Origin: Ochrobactrum vermis
GTDB lineage: Bacteria > Pseudomonadota > Alphaproteobacteria > Rhizobiales > Rhizobiaceae
Reading direction: 5' to 3'
DNA length: 64,000 bases
Assembly: GCF_002975205.1 (NCBI RefSeq)
Contig: NZ_PCOC01000001.1
Location: forward strand, 1,426,001 to 1,490,000
The translations under genes were made by a program, and so were the position numbers. Positions 16,693 through 25,622 of this stretch are shown here, in pieces (the stretch's first letter is position 1; each line of letters begins with the position of its first letter). A model generated the notes under the pieces. It made no database searches and was not told the origin of the DNA. It saw only the letters and a list, made by a program, of their open reading frames with translations.

Positions 16693-17555
16693 CAGCGAAA
16701 AGTCGCCAGTTCGCGAACAGGGCGCGGAAGTTGAATTACCCTGCCCTCGTCATGCTCTTCGCTGTCGGAGTTTACGTGTCCTGTCGTTGGGCGACGATCA
16801 CGGCGCTCCGTCCATTCGACGAGTTCCATACGGCCGTCGAAATGTTCGATCACAGCGGTGCAGCTTTCCACCCAGTCGCCGGTATTGATGTACTCCACAC
16901 CGTTCATACTCTCAATCGTGGCATGGTGGATATGGCCGCAGATCACACCATTAACCCCGATACGTTGCGCTTCCTCGGAAACCACACTCTCGAACTGACC
17001 GATAAAATTGACTGCCTTCTTGACCCTGAACTTCGCCCAGGCTGAAAATGACCAGTAGCGCAAACCGAAAAGAGAACGAACACGGCTCATGACCGTGTTT
17101 ATCCAAATCGCCGTATCGTAGGCCCAATCGCCTAGATAAGCGATGAAGCGGGCATTGCGCACAACTACATCGAACTGATCGCCGTGAATAACGAGAAACT
17201 TGCGGCCGTCCGCAGTCTCATGAATTGCACGATTCATCACTTCGATGCCGCCGAAATGCGTTCCTTGGAAATTCCGTAGGAATTCATCGTGATTACCGGC
17301 GATGTAGATGATGTTGGCGCCCTTACGGCTCTTACGAAGCAGCTTCTGGACCACATCATTATGTTCCTGAGGCCAATGCCAATTGCGTCGTAGACGCCAG
17401 CCGTCAACAATATCGCCCACAAGATAGATCGTTTCGGCTTCATGATAACGGAGAAAATCCAGAAGCAGCTCGGCCTGTGCGGCCTTGGAACCGAGATGCA
17501 CATCCGAAATGAAAAGGGTTCGGAGTTTTCTGGGCTGCGGAGCGTCGGTGCTCAT
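16692..17555 (-). CDS. plcP: Calcineurin-like phosphoesterase, probable PlcP phospholipase C (LpxH-like fold)
   Basis: 287 residues. Metallophosphoesterase motifs in order: SDVHLGSK (D18, H20), VGDIVDGW (D48), GNHDE (87-91), IHGDQFD and CGHIHHA. Automatic pipelines often name this family UDP-2,3-diacylglucosamine diphosphatase. Tight coupling to a GT4 enzyme and a PHO-box-like site upstream fit better with PlcP (Sinorhizobium SMc00171 type), which removes phosphocholine or phosphoethanolamine from phospholipids. The C-terminal ~35 residues are acidic and low-complexity. The LpxH alternative is not excluded by sequence alone. Confidence 0.75.
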   Translation of the reverse strand: MSTDAPQPRKLRTLFISDVHLGSKAAQAELLLDFLRYHEAETIYLVGDIVDGWRLRRNWHWPQEHNDVVQKLLRKSRKGANIIYIAGNHDEFLRNFQGTHFGGIEVMNRAIHETADGRKFLVIHGDQFDVVVRNARFIAYLGDWAYDTAIWINTVMSRVRSLFGLRYWSFSAWAKFRVKKAVNFIGQFESVVSEEAQRIGVNGVICGHIHHATIESMNGVEYINTGDWVESCTAVIEHFDGRMELVEWTERRDRRPTTGHVNSDSEEHDEGRVIQLPRPVRELATFR

Positions 17556-17608
17556 TTGGTTGTCCCCTTCAATGGCAACCTGATCTGAGCGCAGAAAACC
17601 CGATTCAT

Positions 17609-17626
17609 GTCACAGAGATATGACGG
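17609..17626 (-). promoter_or_regulatory. Candidate PHO box upstream of plcP
   Basis: On the minus strand the site reads CCGTCAT-ATCT-CTGTGAC: two direct 7-mers 11 bp apart, matching the PhoB consensus CTGTCAT-N4-CTGTCAT at 6/7 and 5/7 positions. It lies 54-71 bp upstream of the plcP ATG in the right orientation. Confidence 0.55.
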
Positions 17627-17675
17627 TTTGCTTGAAGGCGCGGAAAGGAGTGCCGCGCCTCTTCCAGCATCCGCT

Positions 17676-18770
17676 TTACGCGACAAGCTCTACTTTAGGG
17701 CCAACATAACGTGATTGCGGACGAATGAGCTTGTTCGTCGCCATCTGTTCACGGCAATGCGCTATCCAGCCCATGGTTCTTCCCATAGCAAAAACACAGG
17801 TGAACGCCTCTCGTGGAAAACCTAATTGTTCAAGCAATAGAGCGGTATAGAATTCCACATTGGTTTCGAGAGACCGATCGGGCTTATGGCGCTTGAGAAC
17901 CGCGATTGCAGCTTTTTCTACCGCTTCTGCCAACTCAACCCGGTGTTCTCCTCGCTCATGCTTGAGTGCTTCGATGCGCTTCAAGGCGCTTTTCAAAGCA
18001 TCAGCGCGCGGGTCACGCACGCGATAGACCCGGTGACCGAACCCCATCAGTCTTTCCCCGTCGGCAACGGCTGCTTCAAGCCACCGTTCGGCGTTGTCAG
18101 GTCTACCAATTGCATCAAGCATATCGAGCACCGGCCCAGGGGCACCACCGTGCAACGGTCCTTTCAACGCGCTGATCGCAGCGAGCAGAGAAGAGGTCAA
18201 GCCGGCCCGAGTCGATGCCACGACACGTGCGGCGAAGGTCGAAGCATTCAATCCGTGATCGGATACCGTCATGAGATAAGTGTTTAGCCCTGCAACTTCC
18301 GCTTCATCAGGCATTCCTGCATTCATCATACGCAGAATGTCCGCGCTATGAGGCAGCGTCGGGTCAGGACGAATAGGACGACGACCCTTATGCCCACGCA
18401 GAATGGCTGTTGTGAAGACTGCCGGTGCCGCCATCAAATGCAAGGCGGCAGCCAGATCGTCCTCGTCAGGAATGCGGGCCATCAGTGCGCGAAGAGCTTC
18501 TATAGGCGGCAGCTCCATCAATGTGTCATCAAGAGCGTCCGTATGATGGAATACCTGCACGCGCGCTTCGCCAAGCGCTTTCTGAAGCTCGACGCCCGTA
18601 GGCAAATCGTCAAAAAATCCGTCCCATAATAGCTCGATCCCGTCTTCAACACTGCTTTGCGGAACCAGATCGTCCAGCGACCGACCGCGAATGACCAATC
18701 TGCCCGCAAGACCATCGACGTCAGACAACACGGTTTCGGCAGCAATCACATCTTCAAGTCCGCTATTCAT
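17676..18770 (-). CDS. Citrate synthase / 2-methylcitrate synthase family protein
   Basis: 364 residues, full-length citrate synthase fold. GPLHGGAPG and GFGHRVYRVRDPRADAL carry the two catalytic histidines. The third catalytic position, normally Asp in NVDF, is Glu here (TNVEFYTALL). RTMGWIAHCREQ and LIRPQSRYVGP are conserved CoA/citrate regions. The ATG at 18770 follows AAGGAG; a frame-open ATG at 18824 has no such site. It is divergent, with 87 bp between starts, from an HTH-fused paralogue, so the two products may work or be controlled together. The main TCA-cycle enzyme is probably elsewhere. Confidence 0.85.
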   Translation of the reverse strand: MNSGLEDVIAAETVLSDVDGLAGRLVIRGRSLDDLVPQSSVEDGIELLWDGFFDDLPTGVELQKALGEARVQVFHHTDALDDTLMELPPIEALRALMARIPDEDDLAAALHLMAAPAVFTTAILRGHKGRRPIRPDPTLPHSADILRMMNAGMPDEAEVAGLNTYLMTVSDHGLNASTFAARVVASTRAGLTSSLLAAISALKGPLHGGAPGPVLDMLDAIGRPDNAERWLEAAVADGERLMGFGHRVYRVRDPRADALKSALKRIEALKHERGEHRVELAEAVEKAAIAVLKRHKPDRSLETNVEFYTALLLEQLGFPREAFTCVFAMGRTMGWIAHCREQMATNKLIRPQSRYVGPKVELVA

Positions 18771-18814
18771 GACAATTCTCCTTGTTTGCCTTGCGACATT
18801 GAATCCAAGTATAG

Positions 18815-18843
18815 TTGACGTCAATCTTGATGAAATCGATCAA
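18815..18843. promoter_or_regulatory. Palindromic operator candidates in the divergent citrate-synthase promoter
   Basis: A perfect 10-bp palindrome TTGACGTCAA (18815-18824) is followed by TTGAT-N7-ATCAA (18827-18843). Both lie in the 87-bp gap between the two citrate-synthase-family genes, within 45 bp of the HTH-fusion start codon. They are plausible autoregulatory sites for the HTH protein. Confidence 0.4.
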
Positions 18844-18857
18844 TGTAGGGAACAATA

Positions 18858-20012
18858 ATGGATTGGCTTACAGCGGAAGAGGCTCTTGCCGTTCTTCAGA
18901 CAAAACCGCAGACTCTTTACGCAAATGTGAGTCGTGGCCGCATCCGTTCCAAGCCATTGCCTAACGATCCCAGACGCAGCCTCTATAGATCGGAGGACGT
19001 CCATGGTCTGGCTGGCAGGCGGCCCGGTCGCAAGAGAGATAGTGTTGTTGCCGCCGACACTATTCGTTGGGGCCTACCGATCATGCGTTCAGGCATTTCG
19101 ACCATTATTGATGGTCGCCTGCTCTATCGCGGCTGTGACGCTGCTGAATTGTCCGAAACGGCAACACTGGAAGAAGTGGCTGCATTGCTGTGGCAGATGG
19201 ATTTTGACAATATCAACAGCGGCGAAAACGACGCGAAACTGGACAGTTGCCAGACCATTACCCCGCCATTGGAGCGGCTTTTTACTGTTTTTGGCGTTCG
19301 CGCTGCAAACGACTTGCCTAGCTCTGGACGCTCCACAGCAGTCCTGCAACGGGAAGCTTCCGGTTTATTGCAACTGTTCCACAATACCGTTCTTGGTGTT
19401 CCTTTATCCGATATGCCGATGCACGAGCGTATTGCTTCAGCCTGGCAAAAGCCGCACGCCAGCGATGTGATCCGGCGCGTTCTGGTGCTTCTCGCAGACC
19501 ATGAACTGAATGCATCGGCATTCGCCACGCGCGTCGCCGCATCGACAGGAGCCCCACTCTCTGCGGCAGTTCTTGCCGGACTATCAACATTGATCGGCCC
19601 ACGACATGGACGAGCTGCCACGGCTGCAACAGCTATTGTTGCGCAGACGCGACAAATAGGGGCGGAAGCGGCAATCAAGAATCAGCTCAGGCAAGGCACA
19701 CAATTCCATTTCTTTGGCCATCCGCTCTATCGCGAAACAGGAGATATTCGCGCCTCCGCATTGCTGGAATATCTGGAGCTACCTGCCCCGTATCGTGACT
19801 TGGAACAAAACGCTGCGGACATCCTCGGCGAAAAGCCGAATGTCGACTTCGCACTTGCAGCTATTACAGAAATTTATGACCTCCCGCCGGACGCGCCACT
19901 GTTTCTATTCGCGCTCGCACGCATCACGGGATGGCTTGCTCATGCGCTAGAACAGGCAGATAACGGGTCTCTTATACGCCCAAGGGCAGAATTCACTCCG
20001 CCTCTTGAATAG
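18858..20012 (+). CDS. Helix-turn-helix / citrate synthase fusion protein
   Basis: 384 residues. Residues 1-55 form an excisionase/MerR-like winged HTH (WLTAEEALAVLQTKPQTLY..., ending YRSEDVHGL), then a basic linker (RRPGRKRD). The rest is a shortened citrate synthase fold starting at about residue 70. Catalytic positions are retained: His in GPRHGRAA, His in FHFFGHPLYRE and Asp in PNVDFAL, though the usual HGG loop is HGR. GITGWLAHALEQ-like and LIRPRAEF regions are present. It is divergent from a stand-alone paralogue. It could be a metabolite-sensing regulator, a DNA-tethered enzyme or the partner subunit of its neighbour. Function is inferred; such fusions are known from genomes but little characterised. 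Confidence 0.85.
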   Translation: MDWLTAEEALAVLQTKPQTLYANVSRGRIRSKPLPNDPRRSLYRSEDVHGLAGRRPGRKRDSVVAADTIRWGLPIMRSGISTIIDGRLLYRGCDAAELSETATLEEVAALLWQMDFDNINSGENDAKLDSCQTITPPLERLFTVFGVRAANDLPSSGRSTAVLQREASGLLQLFHNTVLGVPLSDMPMHERIASAWQKPHASDVIRRVLVLLADHELNASAFATRVAASTGAPLSAAVLAGLSTLIGPRHGRAATAATAIVAQTRQIGAEAAIKNQLRQGTQFHFFGHPLYRETGDIRASALLEYLELPAPYRDLEQNAADILGEKPNVDFALAAITEIYDLPPDAPLFLFALARITGWLAHALEQADNGSLIRPRAEFTPPLE

Positions 20013-20158
20013 AGAAGTTCACCAAATATTGTTCGCACGGATCGCATATTCTGCCCGTAAAAGGTGGACATGTGCACCCGTGAACCAGAATCCGGTTGAT
20101 CGAACCGCTTGCTTGGTGGCATGTCTTAAAAACTTGAACAAAAGGCGAGGATCGAGCC

Positions 20159-20938
20159 GTGGACTTGGGCCTGAAGGGTCGAAAAGCAATAGTGTGCGCT
20201 TCCAGCAAGGGACTTGGACGGGCTTGCGCGGAGGCGCTCGCCGAAGCCGGGTGTGATTTAGTTCTCAATGGGCGAAATGAAGAAATCCTCGCGGAAGCTG
20301 CGGAGAAAATTCGCAAGACATTTGGCGTCAAGGTTGAAGCCGTTGCTGCGGACGTATCTACTGTCGAAGGACAGGCAAAACTCCTTTCCGCCTGCCCTGC
20401 GCCGGACATTCTCGTAAACAATAATGGTGGTCCGGCCTTCAAGGATTTTCGGCTTCTTGATCGCGACGCAATCCTTCAAGGTGTGACACAAAATATGGTT
20501 ACGCCCATAGAACTGATTAAAGCCGTGATCGATGGGATGGTCGAACGTCGTTTCGGCCGTATCGTCAACATCACATCGACGTCAGTATACGCTCCCATCC
20601 CGGGACTTGATCTCTCATCCGGCGCTCGCGCCGGCCTGACAGCATTTCTCGCTGGCGTCGCCCGCACGGTCGCCGCATCCAATGTGACGATCAACAACAT
20701 TCTTCCCGGTGCGTTCGACACGGATCGTCTTCGCAACGGATTTGCATTCTCTGCCCAGAAGAACGGTACAACACCGGATGCGGAAGCGGCGAAGCGCGCA
20801 TCGTCGATTCCTGCCGGACGGATTGGTCAACCGAAGGAATTCGGTCAAGCCTGCGCCTTCCTTTGTTCGGAACATTCCGGGTTCATTACCGGGCAGAATC
20901 TCGTTATCGATGGCGGCGCGTATCAGAGTGCGTTTTAA
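20159..20938 (+). CDS. Atypical SDR-family oxidoreductase without the YxxxK motif
   Basis: 259 residues with a Rossmann SDR fold: the nucleotide loop is ASSKGLGRA (TGxxxGxG-like but starting CASSKG), with NNNGGP at the NNAG position, ITSTSV for the catalytic Ser, and a FITGQNLVIDGG end. Where classical SDRs have Tyr-x3-Lys, this protein reads SSGAR (residues 153-157), so the general acid Tyr and the Lys are both replaced. It starts with GTG at 20159, preceded by GGCGAGG. It stands 146 bp after the HTH-citrate synthase gene. A distinct SDR subgroup with this substitution exists; activity is uncertain. Confidence 0.82.
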   Translation: MDLGLKGRKAIVCASSKGLGRACAEALAEAGCDLVLNGRNEEILAEAAEKIRKTFGVKVEAVAADVSTVEGQAKLLSACPAPDILVNNNGGPAFKDFRLLDRDAILQGVTQNMVTPIELIKAVIDGMVERRFGRIVNITSTSVYAPIPGLDLSSGARAGLTAFLAGVARTVAASNVTINNILPGAFDTDRLRNGFAFSAQKNGTTPDAEAAKRASSIPAGRIGQPKEFGQACAFLCSEHSGFITGQNLVIDGGAYQSAF

Positions 20939-21136
20939 CAGCACCAAACGATAGATCTGCAAATTTGGAAAAACTCATTCTCGAAAACGGGCCTACTGAG
21001 ATTTGAGCCGATAGACTAAGAACAATAATGGCCCGGTGTGCGGAAGCGGCATATAGAACCTGTATGCAAACACCGCGCCCTTCACGTGCAAGCAAGCTTT
21101 TGTCCTGCACGAAAGATTTTGGAAAGCGATGCGACC

Positions 21137-23461
21137 ATGACCAAGAAAACACCTCCCACTTCCCGTTCGGATTTCGATGAAGCAGCTCTGTTCTTCCACC
21201 GTTACCCGAAGCCCGGAAAGCTGGAAATTCAGGCGACAAAGCCCCTTGGCAACCAACGCGATCTGGCGCTGGCCTACTCGCCCGGTGTCGCTGCTCCCTG
21301 CCTCGCAATCCACGAAGACCCAGCAACTGCCGCCGAATATACGGCCCGTGGCAATCTCGTTGCCGTTGTTTCGAACGGAACAGCGGTTCTCGGTCTTGGT
21401 AATATTGGCGCGCTTGCGTCCAAACCGGTCATGGAAGGCAAGGCTGTCCTTTTCAAGAAATTCGCCGACATCGACGTTTTTGACATTGAAATCGACGCCC
21501 ATGAAATCGGTCGCATTGTCGATGTCGTTGCCGCGTTGGAACCGACTTTCGGCGGCATCAATCTCGAAGATATCAAGGCGCCGGAATGCTTCGAGGTTGA
21601 AGAACAGCTTCGTGCTAAAATGAACATCCCTGTTTTTCATGACGATCAGCACGGCACGGCAATCATTGTTGCGTCGGCTGTTCTGAATGGTCTGGAACTC
21701 GCCGGCAAAAAAATCAACGACGCAAAGATTGTAACCTCCGGTGCCGGCGCTGCGGCTCTTGCTTGCCTTAATCTCCTCGTCAATCTTGGCGCAAAACGCG
21801 AAAATATCTGGGTCTGCGATCTCGAAGGCGTTGTCTACGAAGGCCGTAACACGCTGATGGATCGCTGGAAGGAAGTTTACGCCCAGAAAACTGACGCACG
21901 AGTTCTGGCTGACGTCATTGGCGGCGCCGACGTTTTCCTTGGCCTTTCGGCAGCTGGCGTGCTGAAGCCCGAACTTCTGAATCAGATGGCAGAGAAGCCG
22001 CTCATCATGGCGCTTGCCAATCCCAAGCCTGAAATCATGCCGGAAGAAGCCCGTGCGGCCCGCGCTGACGCCATGATCTGCACCGGACGCTCGGATTATC
22101 CTAATCAGGTCAACAACGTACTCTGCTTCCCTTACATCTTCCGCGGCGCGCTTGATGTCGGTGCGACTGCAATTAACGAAGAAATGAAGCTCGCGGCCGT
22201 TCGCGCCATTGCCGCGCTTGCCCGCGAGGAGCCTTCCGATGTCGCGGCGCGCGCTTATTCCGGTGACACACCGACTTTTGGACCTGACTACATCATCCCG
22301 TCGCCGTTCGATCAGCGTCTGATTCTCCGTATCGCCCCGGCAGTGGCCAAGGCCGCGATGGAAACAGGTGTTGCGACGCGCCCGATCGAAGACATGGAGG
22401 CCTATCTCGACCGCCTGAACCGCTTCGTCTTCCGCTCCGGTCTCATCATGAAGCCGGTCTTTGCCGCCGCTCGCGCTCAGGAAAAGCCAAAGCGGGTCAT
22501 TTATGCCGATGGTGAAGATGAGCGCGTGCTTCGCGCCGCTCAGGTGGTGATCGAAGAACGCATCGCTGCTCCGATTCTCGTCGGACGCCCTCAGGTTATT
22601 GAAACACGCTTGCGTCGCTATGGCCTCAAAATCCGCCCGGGCACAGATTTCGAACTCATCAATCCTGAAGACGATCCGCGTTACCGCGACTATGTCGATC
22701 TCTATCTGTCCTACACCGGCAGACAGGGCGTGACGCCGGAAGCTGCACGTACCATCGTCCGCACAAACTCGACCGCAATTGCCGCTCTCGCCGTTATGCG
22801 TGATGAAGCTGACGCCATGATCTGCGGCCTGGAGGGCCGGTTCGAACGCCACCTTCGCGTCGTACGCCAGATCATCGGTAAAGTTCCCGGTATTCGCGAC
22901 TATTCCGCCTTGAGCCTGCTTATTTCGCAGCGTGGCGCACTCTTCCTCACTGACACTTACGTCAACGTCGAACCGGGTGCGAACGAAATCGCGGAAATGG
23001 CAATTCTGGCTGCAAAGGAAATCAGCCGGTTTGGTATTGAGCCAAAGGCAGCGTTGGTATCTCATTCGAATTTCGGGTCGAAAGAGTCAGTCAGCGCCGA
23101 AAAGATGCGTGAAGCAGCAGCAATTCTTGCAGAGAAAGCGCCGGAACTCGAATCCGACGGTGAAATGCATGGCGATTCTGCCCTTTCGCAGGCATTGCGT
23201 GATCGTGTATTCCCCAACTCGCGCCTGAAAGGTGAAGCCAATCTTCTGGTCTTCCCAAATCTCGATGCTGCAAACATCACGCTGAACGTGGTCAAGATGG
23301 TTACGGACGCTCTGCATGTAGGCCCAATTCTGCTGGGCGCGGCCCGCCCCGCACATATTCTCACGCCATCGGTCACCTCGCGTGGTGTCGTCAATATGAC
23401 TGCGCTGGCAGTCGTCGAAGCTTTGCAAAAATCAGGTGAAACCCTTCGTAAGAAGAAGTAA
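21137..23461 (+). CDS. maeB: NADP-type malic enzyme fused to a phosphotransacetylase-like domain
   Basis: 774 residues. Residues 1-430 are malic enzyme: [42 protein letters not shown] and [13 protein letters not shown]. Residues 440-774 form a PTA_PTB domain ([14 protein letters not shown]... to [11 protein letters not shown]). The enzyme decarboxylates malate to pyruvate with NAD(P)+; in related MaeB proteins the PTA-like part is a regulatory acetyl-CoA-sensing module and not an active transacetylase. The ATG at 21137 is chosen; the frame is open to 21038 but the extra N-terminus is not family-like. It is monocistronic, ending at a long palindromic terminator. Confidence 0.95.
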   Translation: MTKKTPPTSRSDFDEAALFFHRYPKPGKLEIQATKPLGNQRDLALAYSPGVAAPCLAIHEDPATAAEYTARGNLVAVVSNGTAVLGLGNIGALASKPVMEGKAVLFKKFADIDVFDIEIDAHEIGRIVDVVAALEPTFGGINLEDIKAPECFEVEEQLRAKMNIPVFHDDQHGTAIIVASAVLNGLELAGKKINDAKIVTSGAGAAALACLNLLVNLGAKRENIWVCDLEGVVYEGRNTLMDRWKEVYAQKTDARVLADVIGGADVFLGLSAAGVLKPELLNQMAEKPLIMALANPKPEIMPEEARAARADAMICTGRSDYPNQVNNVLCFPYIFRGALDVGATAINEEMKLAAVRAIAALAREEPSDVAARAYSGDTPTFGPDYIIPSPFDQRLILRIAPAVAKAAMETGVATRPIEDMEAYLDRLNRFVFRSGLIMKPVFAAARAQEKPKRVIYADGEDERVLRAAQVVIEERIAAPILVGRPQVIETRLRRYGLKIRPGTDFELINPEDDPRYRDYVDLYLSYTGRQGVTPEAARTIVRTNSTAIAALAVMRDEADAMICGLEGRFERHLRVVRQIIGKVPGIRDYSALSLLISQRGALFLTDTYVNVEPGANEIAEMAILAAKEISRFGIEPKAALVSHSNFGSKESVSAEKMREAAAILAEKAPELESDGEMHGDSALSQALRDRVFPNSRLKGEANLLVFPNLDAANITLNVVKMVTDALHVGPILLGAARPAHILTPSVTSRGVVNMTALAVVEALQKSGETLRKKK

Positions 23462-23501
23462 TTAATAATTATAAGTTAGACATATATAATATGAATGCAA
23501 A

Positions 23502-23535
23502 TAACGGCGAGTGTATTTAAATACACTCGCCGTTA
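23502..23535 (+). terminator. Perfect 34-bp palindrome, terminator after maeB
   Basis: TAACGGCGAGTGTATTT is followed directly by its exact reverse complement (centre between 23518 and 23519). An AT-rich tract with TATTTTTT follows within 20 bp. It is likely a terminator for maeB; the total absence of mismatches over 17 bp is unusual. Confidence 0.75.
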
Positions 23536-23594
23536 GTATTTAATTTACTATATTTTTTCAAACATGATGTGGCCAGCAACGCCACGGGGACATC

Positions 23595-24320
23595 ATGTCT
23601 ACTTTTCCATTGAAATATAATAGAGGTTTATTTTACTCGGCACTTTTTATAGTATCAGGAGTATTGGCTGGCTGCACAACTATACGTCCCACAGAATTGT
23701 GCACGCCCGCCGAACAAAAGCAGCTCAAGAAGCAGCTCGTCGTTACTCAATCGCTTCTGGATCGCAAAGAAGCGGATCTTTCTCGTTTGAGAAAAACCGC
23801 TACTGAGGATCGGTGCGTAGGAAGCGTGTTTACGACTGCTGTAAAATCTCTGCAGTGCACGACATTATTGACAAGAACAGACCGACTGGCAACTGAAACA
23901 CAAACTTTACGCGAACGCCTCCATGAACTGAACATGGCACTGGCCGGGCGCCCGTCGCCGTCCAGGCATGTCAAATCATGCAAGGCCTCCTGGGTTGTAC
24001 CCCATAAGAAACCACAGGCAAAAAATGCACATGTACCGCAACGGAAGATAGCCAAGCCAAGCGCCGAATTGACCAGCAAGATCACATTGCCCGCCTACGC
24101 ATCCCCTGATCCTGTCGAAGCGGAAGAAGTAGACTTCTCATCTTCCGCAACCGTGCAAACTTTGAATACACCGGCCAACGTTGCGCCTGTTACGCCAACG
24201 CCGCCTGTCGAGCGCTCTTATACGACGAACACAAATGTCAGGGTTGTCGGGTCAGAGTTCTTTCAGGACCAATCAACACCAGCAAGTCAGCCAGTTCCGG
24301 CCCATGCGCCTGCCCCGTGA
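23595..24320 (+). CDS. Hypothetical lipoprotein with coiled-coil and Pro-rich tail
   Basis: 241 residues, no recognised family. A lipoprotein signal peptide ends at SGVLAGC (Cys27). Residues 38-110 are charged and helical ([20 protein letters not shown]..., ending RLHELNMAL) with two further cysteine pairs; after about 130 comes a basic then Pro/Thr-rich low-complexity tail. It has lower GC at the 5' end than its neighbours. The 3' 83 bp overlap the end of gltX on the other strand, so the last ~27 residues are constrained by gltX coding. Confidence 0.65.
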   Translation: MSTFPLKYNRGLFYSALFIVSGVLAGCTTIRPTELCTPAEQKQLKKQLVVTQSLLDRKEADLSRLRKTATEDRCVGSVFTTAVKSLQCTTLLTRTDRLATETQTLRERLHELNMALAGRPSPSRHVKSCKASWVVPHKKPQAKNAHVPQRKIAKPSAELTSKITLPAYASPDPVEAEEVDFSSSATVQTLNTPANVAPVTPTPPVERSYTTNTNVRVVGSEFFQDQSTPASQPVPAHAPAP

Positions 24321-25611
24321 GGGCTAGACGCAACGGCATGAAAAGATTCTTGCCCTTGCGTCCCGTTGCAGCCTTCACTGCTTCAGTCCAGACTTTCCAC
24401 GTTTGATGATCCCAGGGAGCGGACGGAAGAAGGGCGAACGCTTCTTTCACGAAAGCGCGATCCTCTTCGGATAAGTCCGGGGCTTCCGGTAAATCACCAT
24501 CGACGATAGACCACCAACGCGCCACATCCTTGAAACGATCAAGGTTTGCCCGTACCGCCAGCCAGAAAGGTTCTGCCTTGTTACCGGAAATGCCCAATAC
24601 CGCAAGACGCGGCTGAGCTTCTGAAAACGGCATGTCATGCAGGAGGGCGCGATTGAGCGTATCCAGTTCTGCAGGATCAAATTTCGCTGAAGACTTCGAT
24701 ATCGAGGCCAGATCAAAAAGTTCGGCTAGACTTTCCATATTGGGTGCAGCCGCAACATTTTCCGATGTACCGATCAGAATGGCAAGCGAGGCGACCGCCA
24801 TGGGCTCGAAACCAACCTCTCGCAACGATCCGACAGACAGGGCCCCAGTTCGCTTTGAAAGCCCTTCGCCTGAAATTGTCGTCAGCAGATTGTGGTGCCC
24901 GAAGATCGGTGCTTTGGCTCCGAGTGCTTCAAATATTGAAATCTGAACACCGGTGTTCGTTACGTGGTCGTCACCGCGGATGATGTGTGTAACGCCAAGA
25001 TCGATATCATCGACCACCGATGGCAGCGTGTAGAGATAGGTGCCGTCCTCACGCACCAGTACCGGATCGGACATTGAGGCCAGATCAACAGTCTGCGGGC
25101 CGCGAACCAGATCGTCCCAATGGACCTCTGTACGTTTGGTTTCGAATGGATCAGCATCAAAGTTCGGCAAGAGAAAGCGCCAATGCGGTTTGCGCCCTTC
25201 AACTTCAAACGCGGCTTTCTCTTCTTCGGTGAGCTTCAGGCCTTCACGGCCATATACCGGCGGCAATCGGCGGGCCAGACGCAGCTTGCGGCGTCGCTCC
25301 AGTTCTTCGGCCGTCTCATAGCAGGCATATAGCAAACCAGCCTGTTTGAGCTTTTCAACGGCCTTGCCATAAACGTCGAAGCGTTTTGACTGATACTCCA
25401 CACGATCAGGTTTAACGCCGAGCCAGTCGAGATCGACGGCAATTGCCTGCGCGTATTCCTCCTTGGATCGTTCGACATCGGTATCGTCATAGCGCAAAAT
25501 GAACTTGCCGCCATTCTTCTGCGCGAAAAGCCAGTTTGAAAGCGCTGTGCGCGTATTGCCAATATGAATGTAGCCCGTCGGGGACGGTGCAAAACGAACG
25601 GTTACGGTCAT
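24238..25611 (-). CDS. gltX: Glutamyl-tRNA synthetase (one of the alphaproteobacterial GltX types)
   Basis: 457 residues, class I synthetase. [13 protein letters not shown] (HIGH motif) is at residues 7-19, with the anticodon-side catalytic loop GEGLSKRTG (KMSKS equivalent) near residue 240. Relatives carry two GltX paralogues, one discriminating and one able to mischarge tRNA-Gln for the GatCAB route; which one this is cannot be settled here. It sits 11 bp downstream of nadE in the same direction and probably shares its transcript. It overlaps a convergent lipoprotein gene by 83 bp. Confidence 0.95.
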   Translation of the reverse strand: MTVTVRFAPSPTGYIHIGNTRTALSNWLFAQKNGGKFILRYDDTDVERSKEEYAQAIAVDLDWLGVKPDRVEYQSKRFDVYGKAVEKLKQAGLLYACYETAEELERRRKLRLARRLPPVYGREGLKLTEEEKAAFEVEGRKPHWRFLLPNFDADPFETKRTEVHWDDLVRGPQTVDLASMSDPVLVREDGTYLYTLPSVVDDIDLGVTHIIRGDDHVTNTGVQISIFEALGAKAPIFGHHNLLTTISGEGLSKRTGALSVGSLREVGFEPMAVASLAILIGTSENVAAAPNMESLAELFDLASISKSSAKFDPAELDTLNRALLHDMPFSEAQPRLAVLGISGNKAEPFWLAVRANLDRFKDVARWWSIVDGDLPEAPDLSEEDRAFVKEAFALLPSAPWDHQTWKVWTEAVKAATGRKGKNLFMPLRLALTGQAHGPELADLLVLIGPERTLTRQP

Positions 25612-25622
25612 TTCATTGTCTT

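Noticed and set aside
16692..17555. Assignment of the phosphoesterase as LpxH of lipid A synthesis
   Set aside because: Fold motifs fit both, but coupling to a GT4 enzyme and the PHO-box-like site fit PlcP better; alphaproteobacteria usually use LpxI for that lipid A step. Kept as an alternative only.
20993..23065. A 690-codon minus-strand open frame across maeB
   Set aside because: It is exactly antisense to malic enzyme, whose motifs are unambiguous; the translation is Cys/His/Arg-rich with no domain, a shadow of GC-biased codon use.
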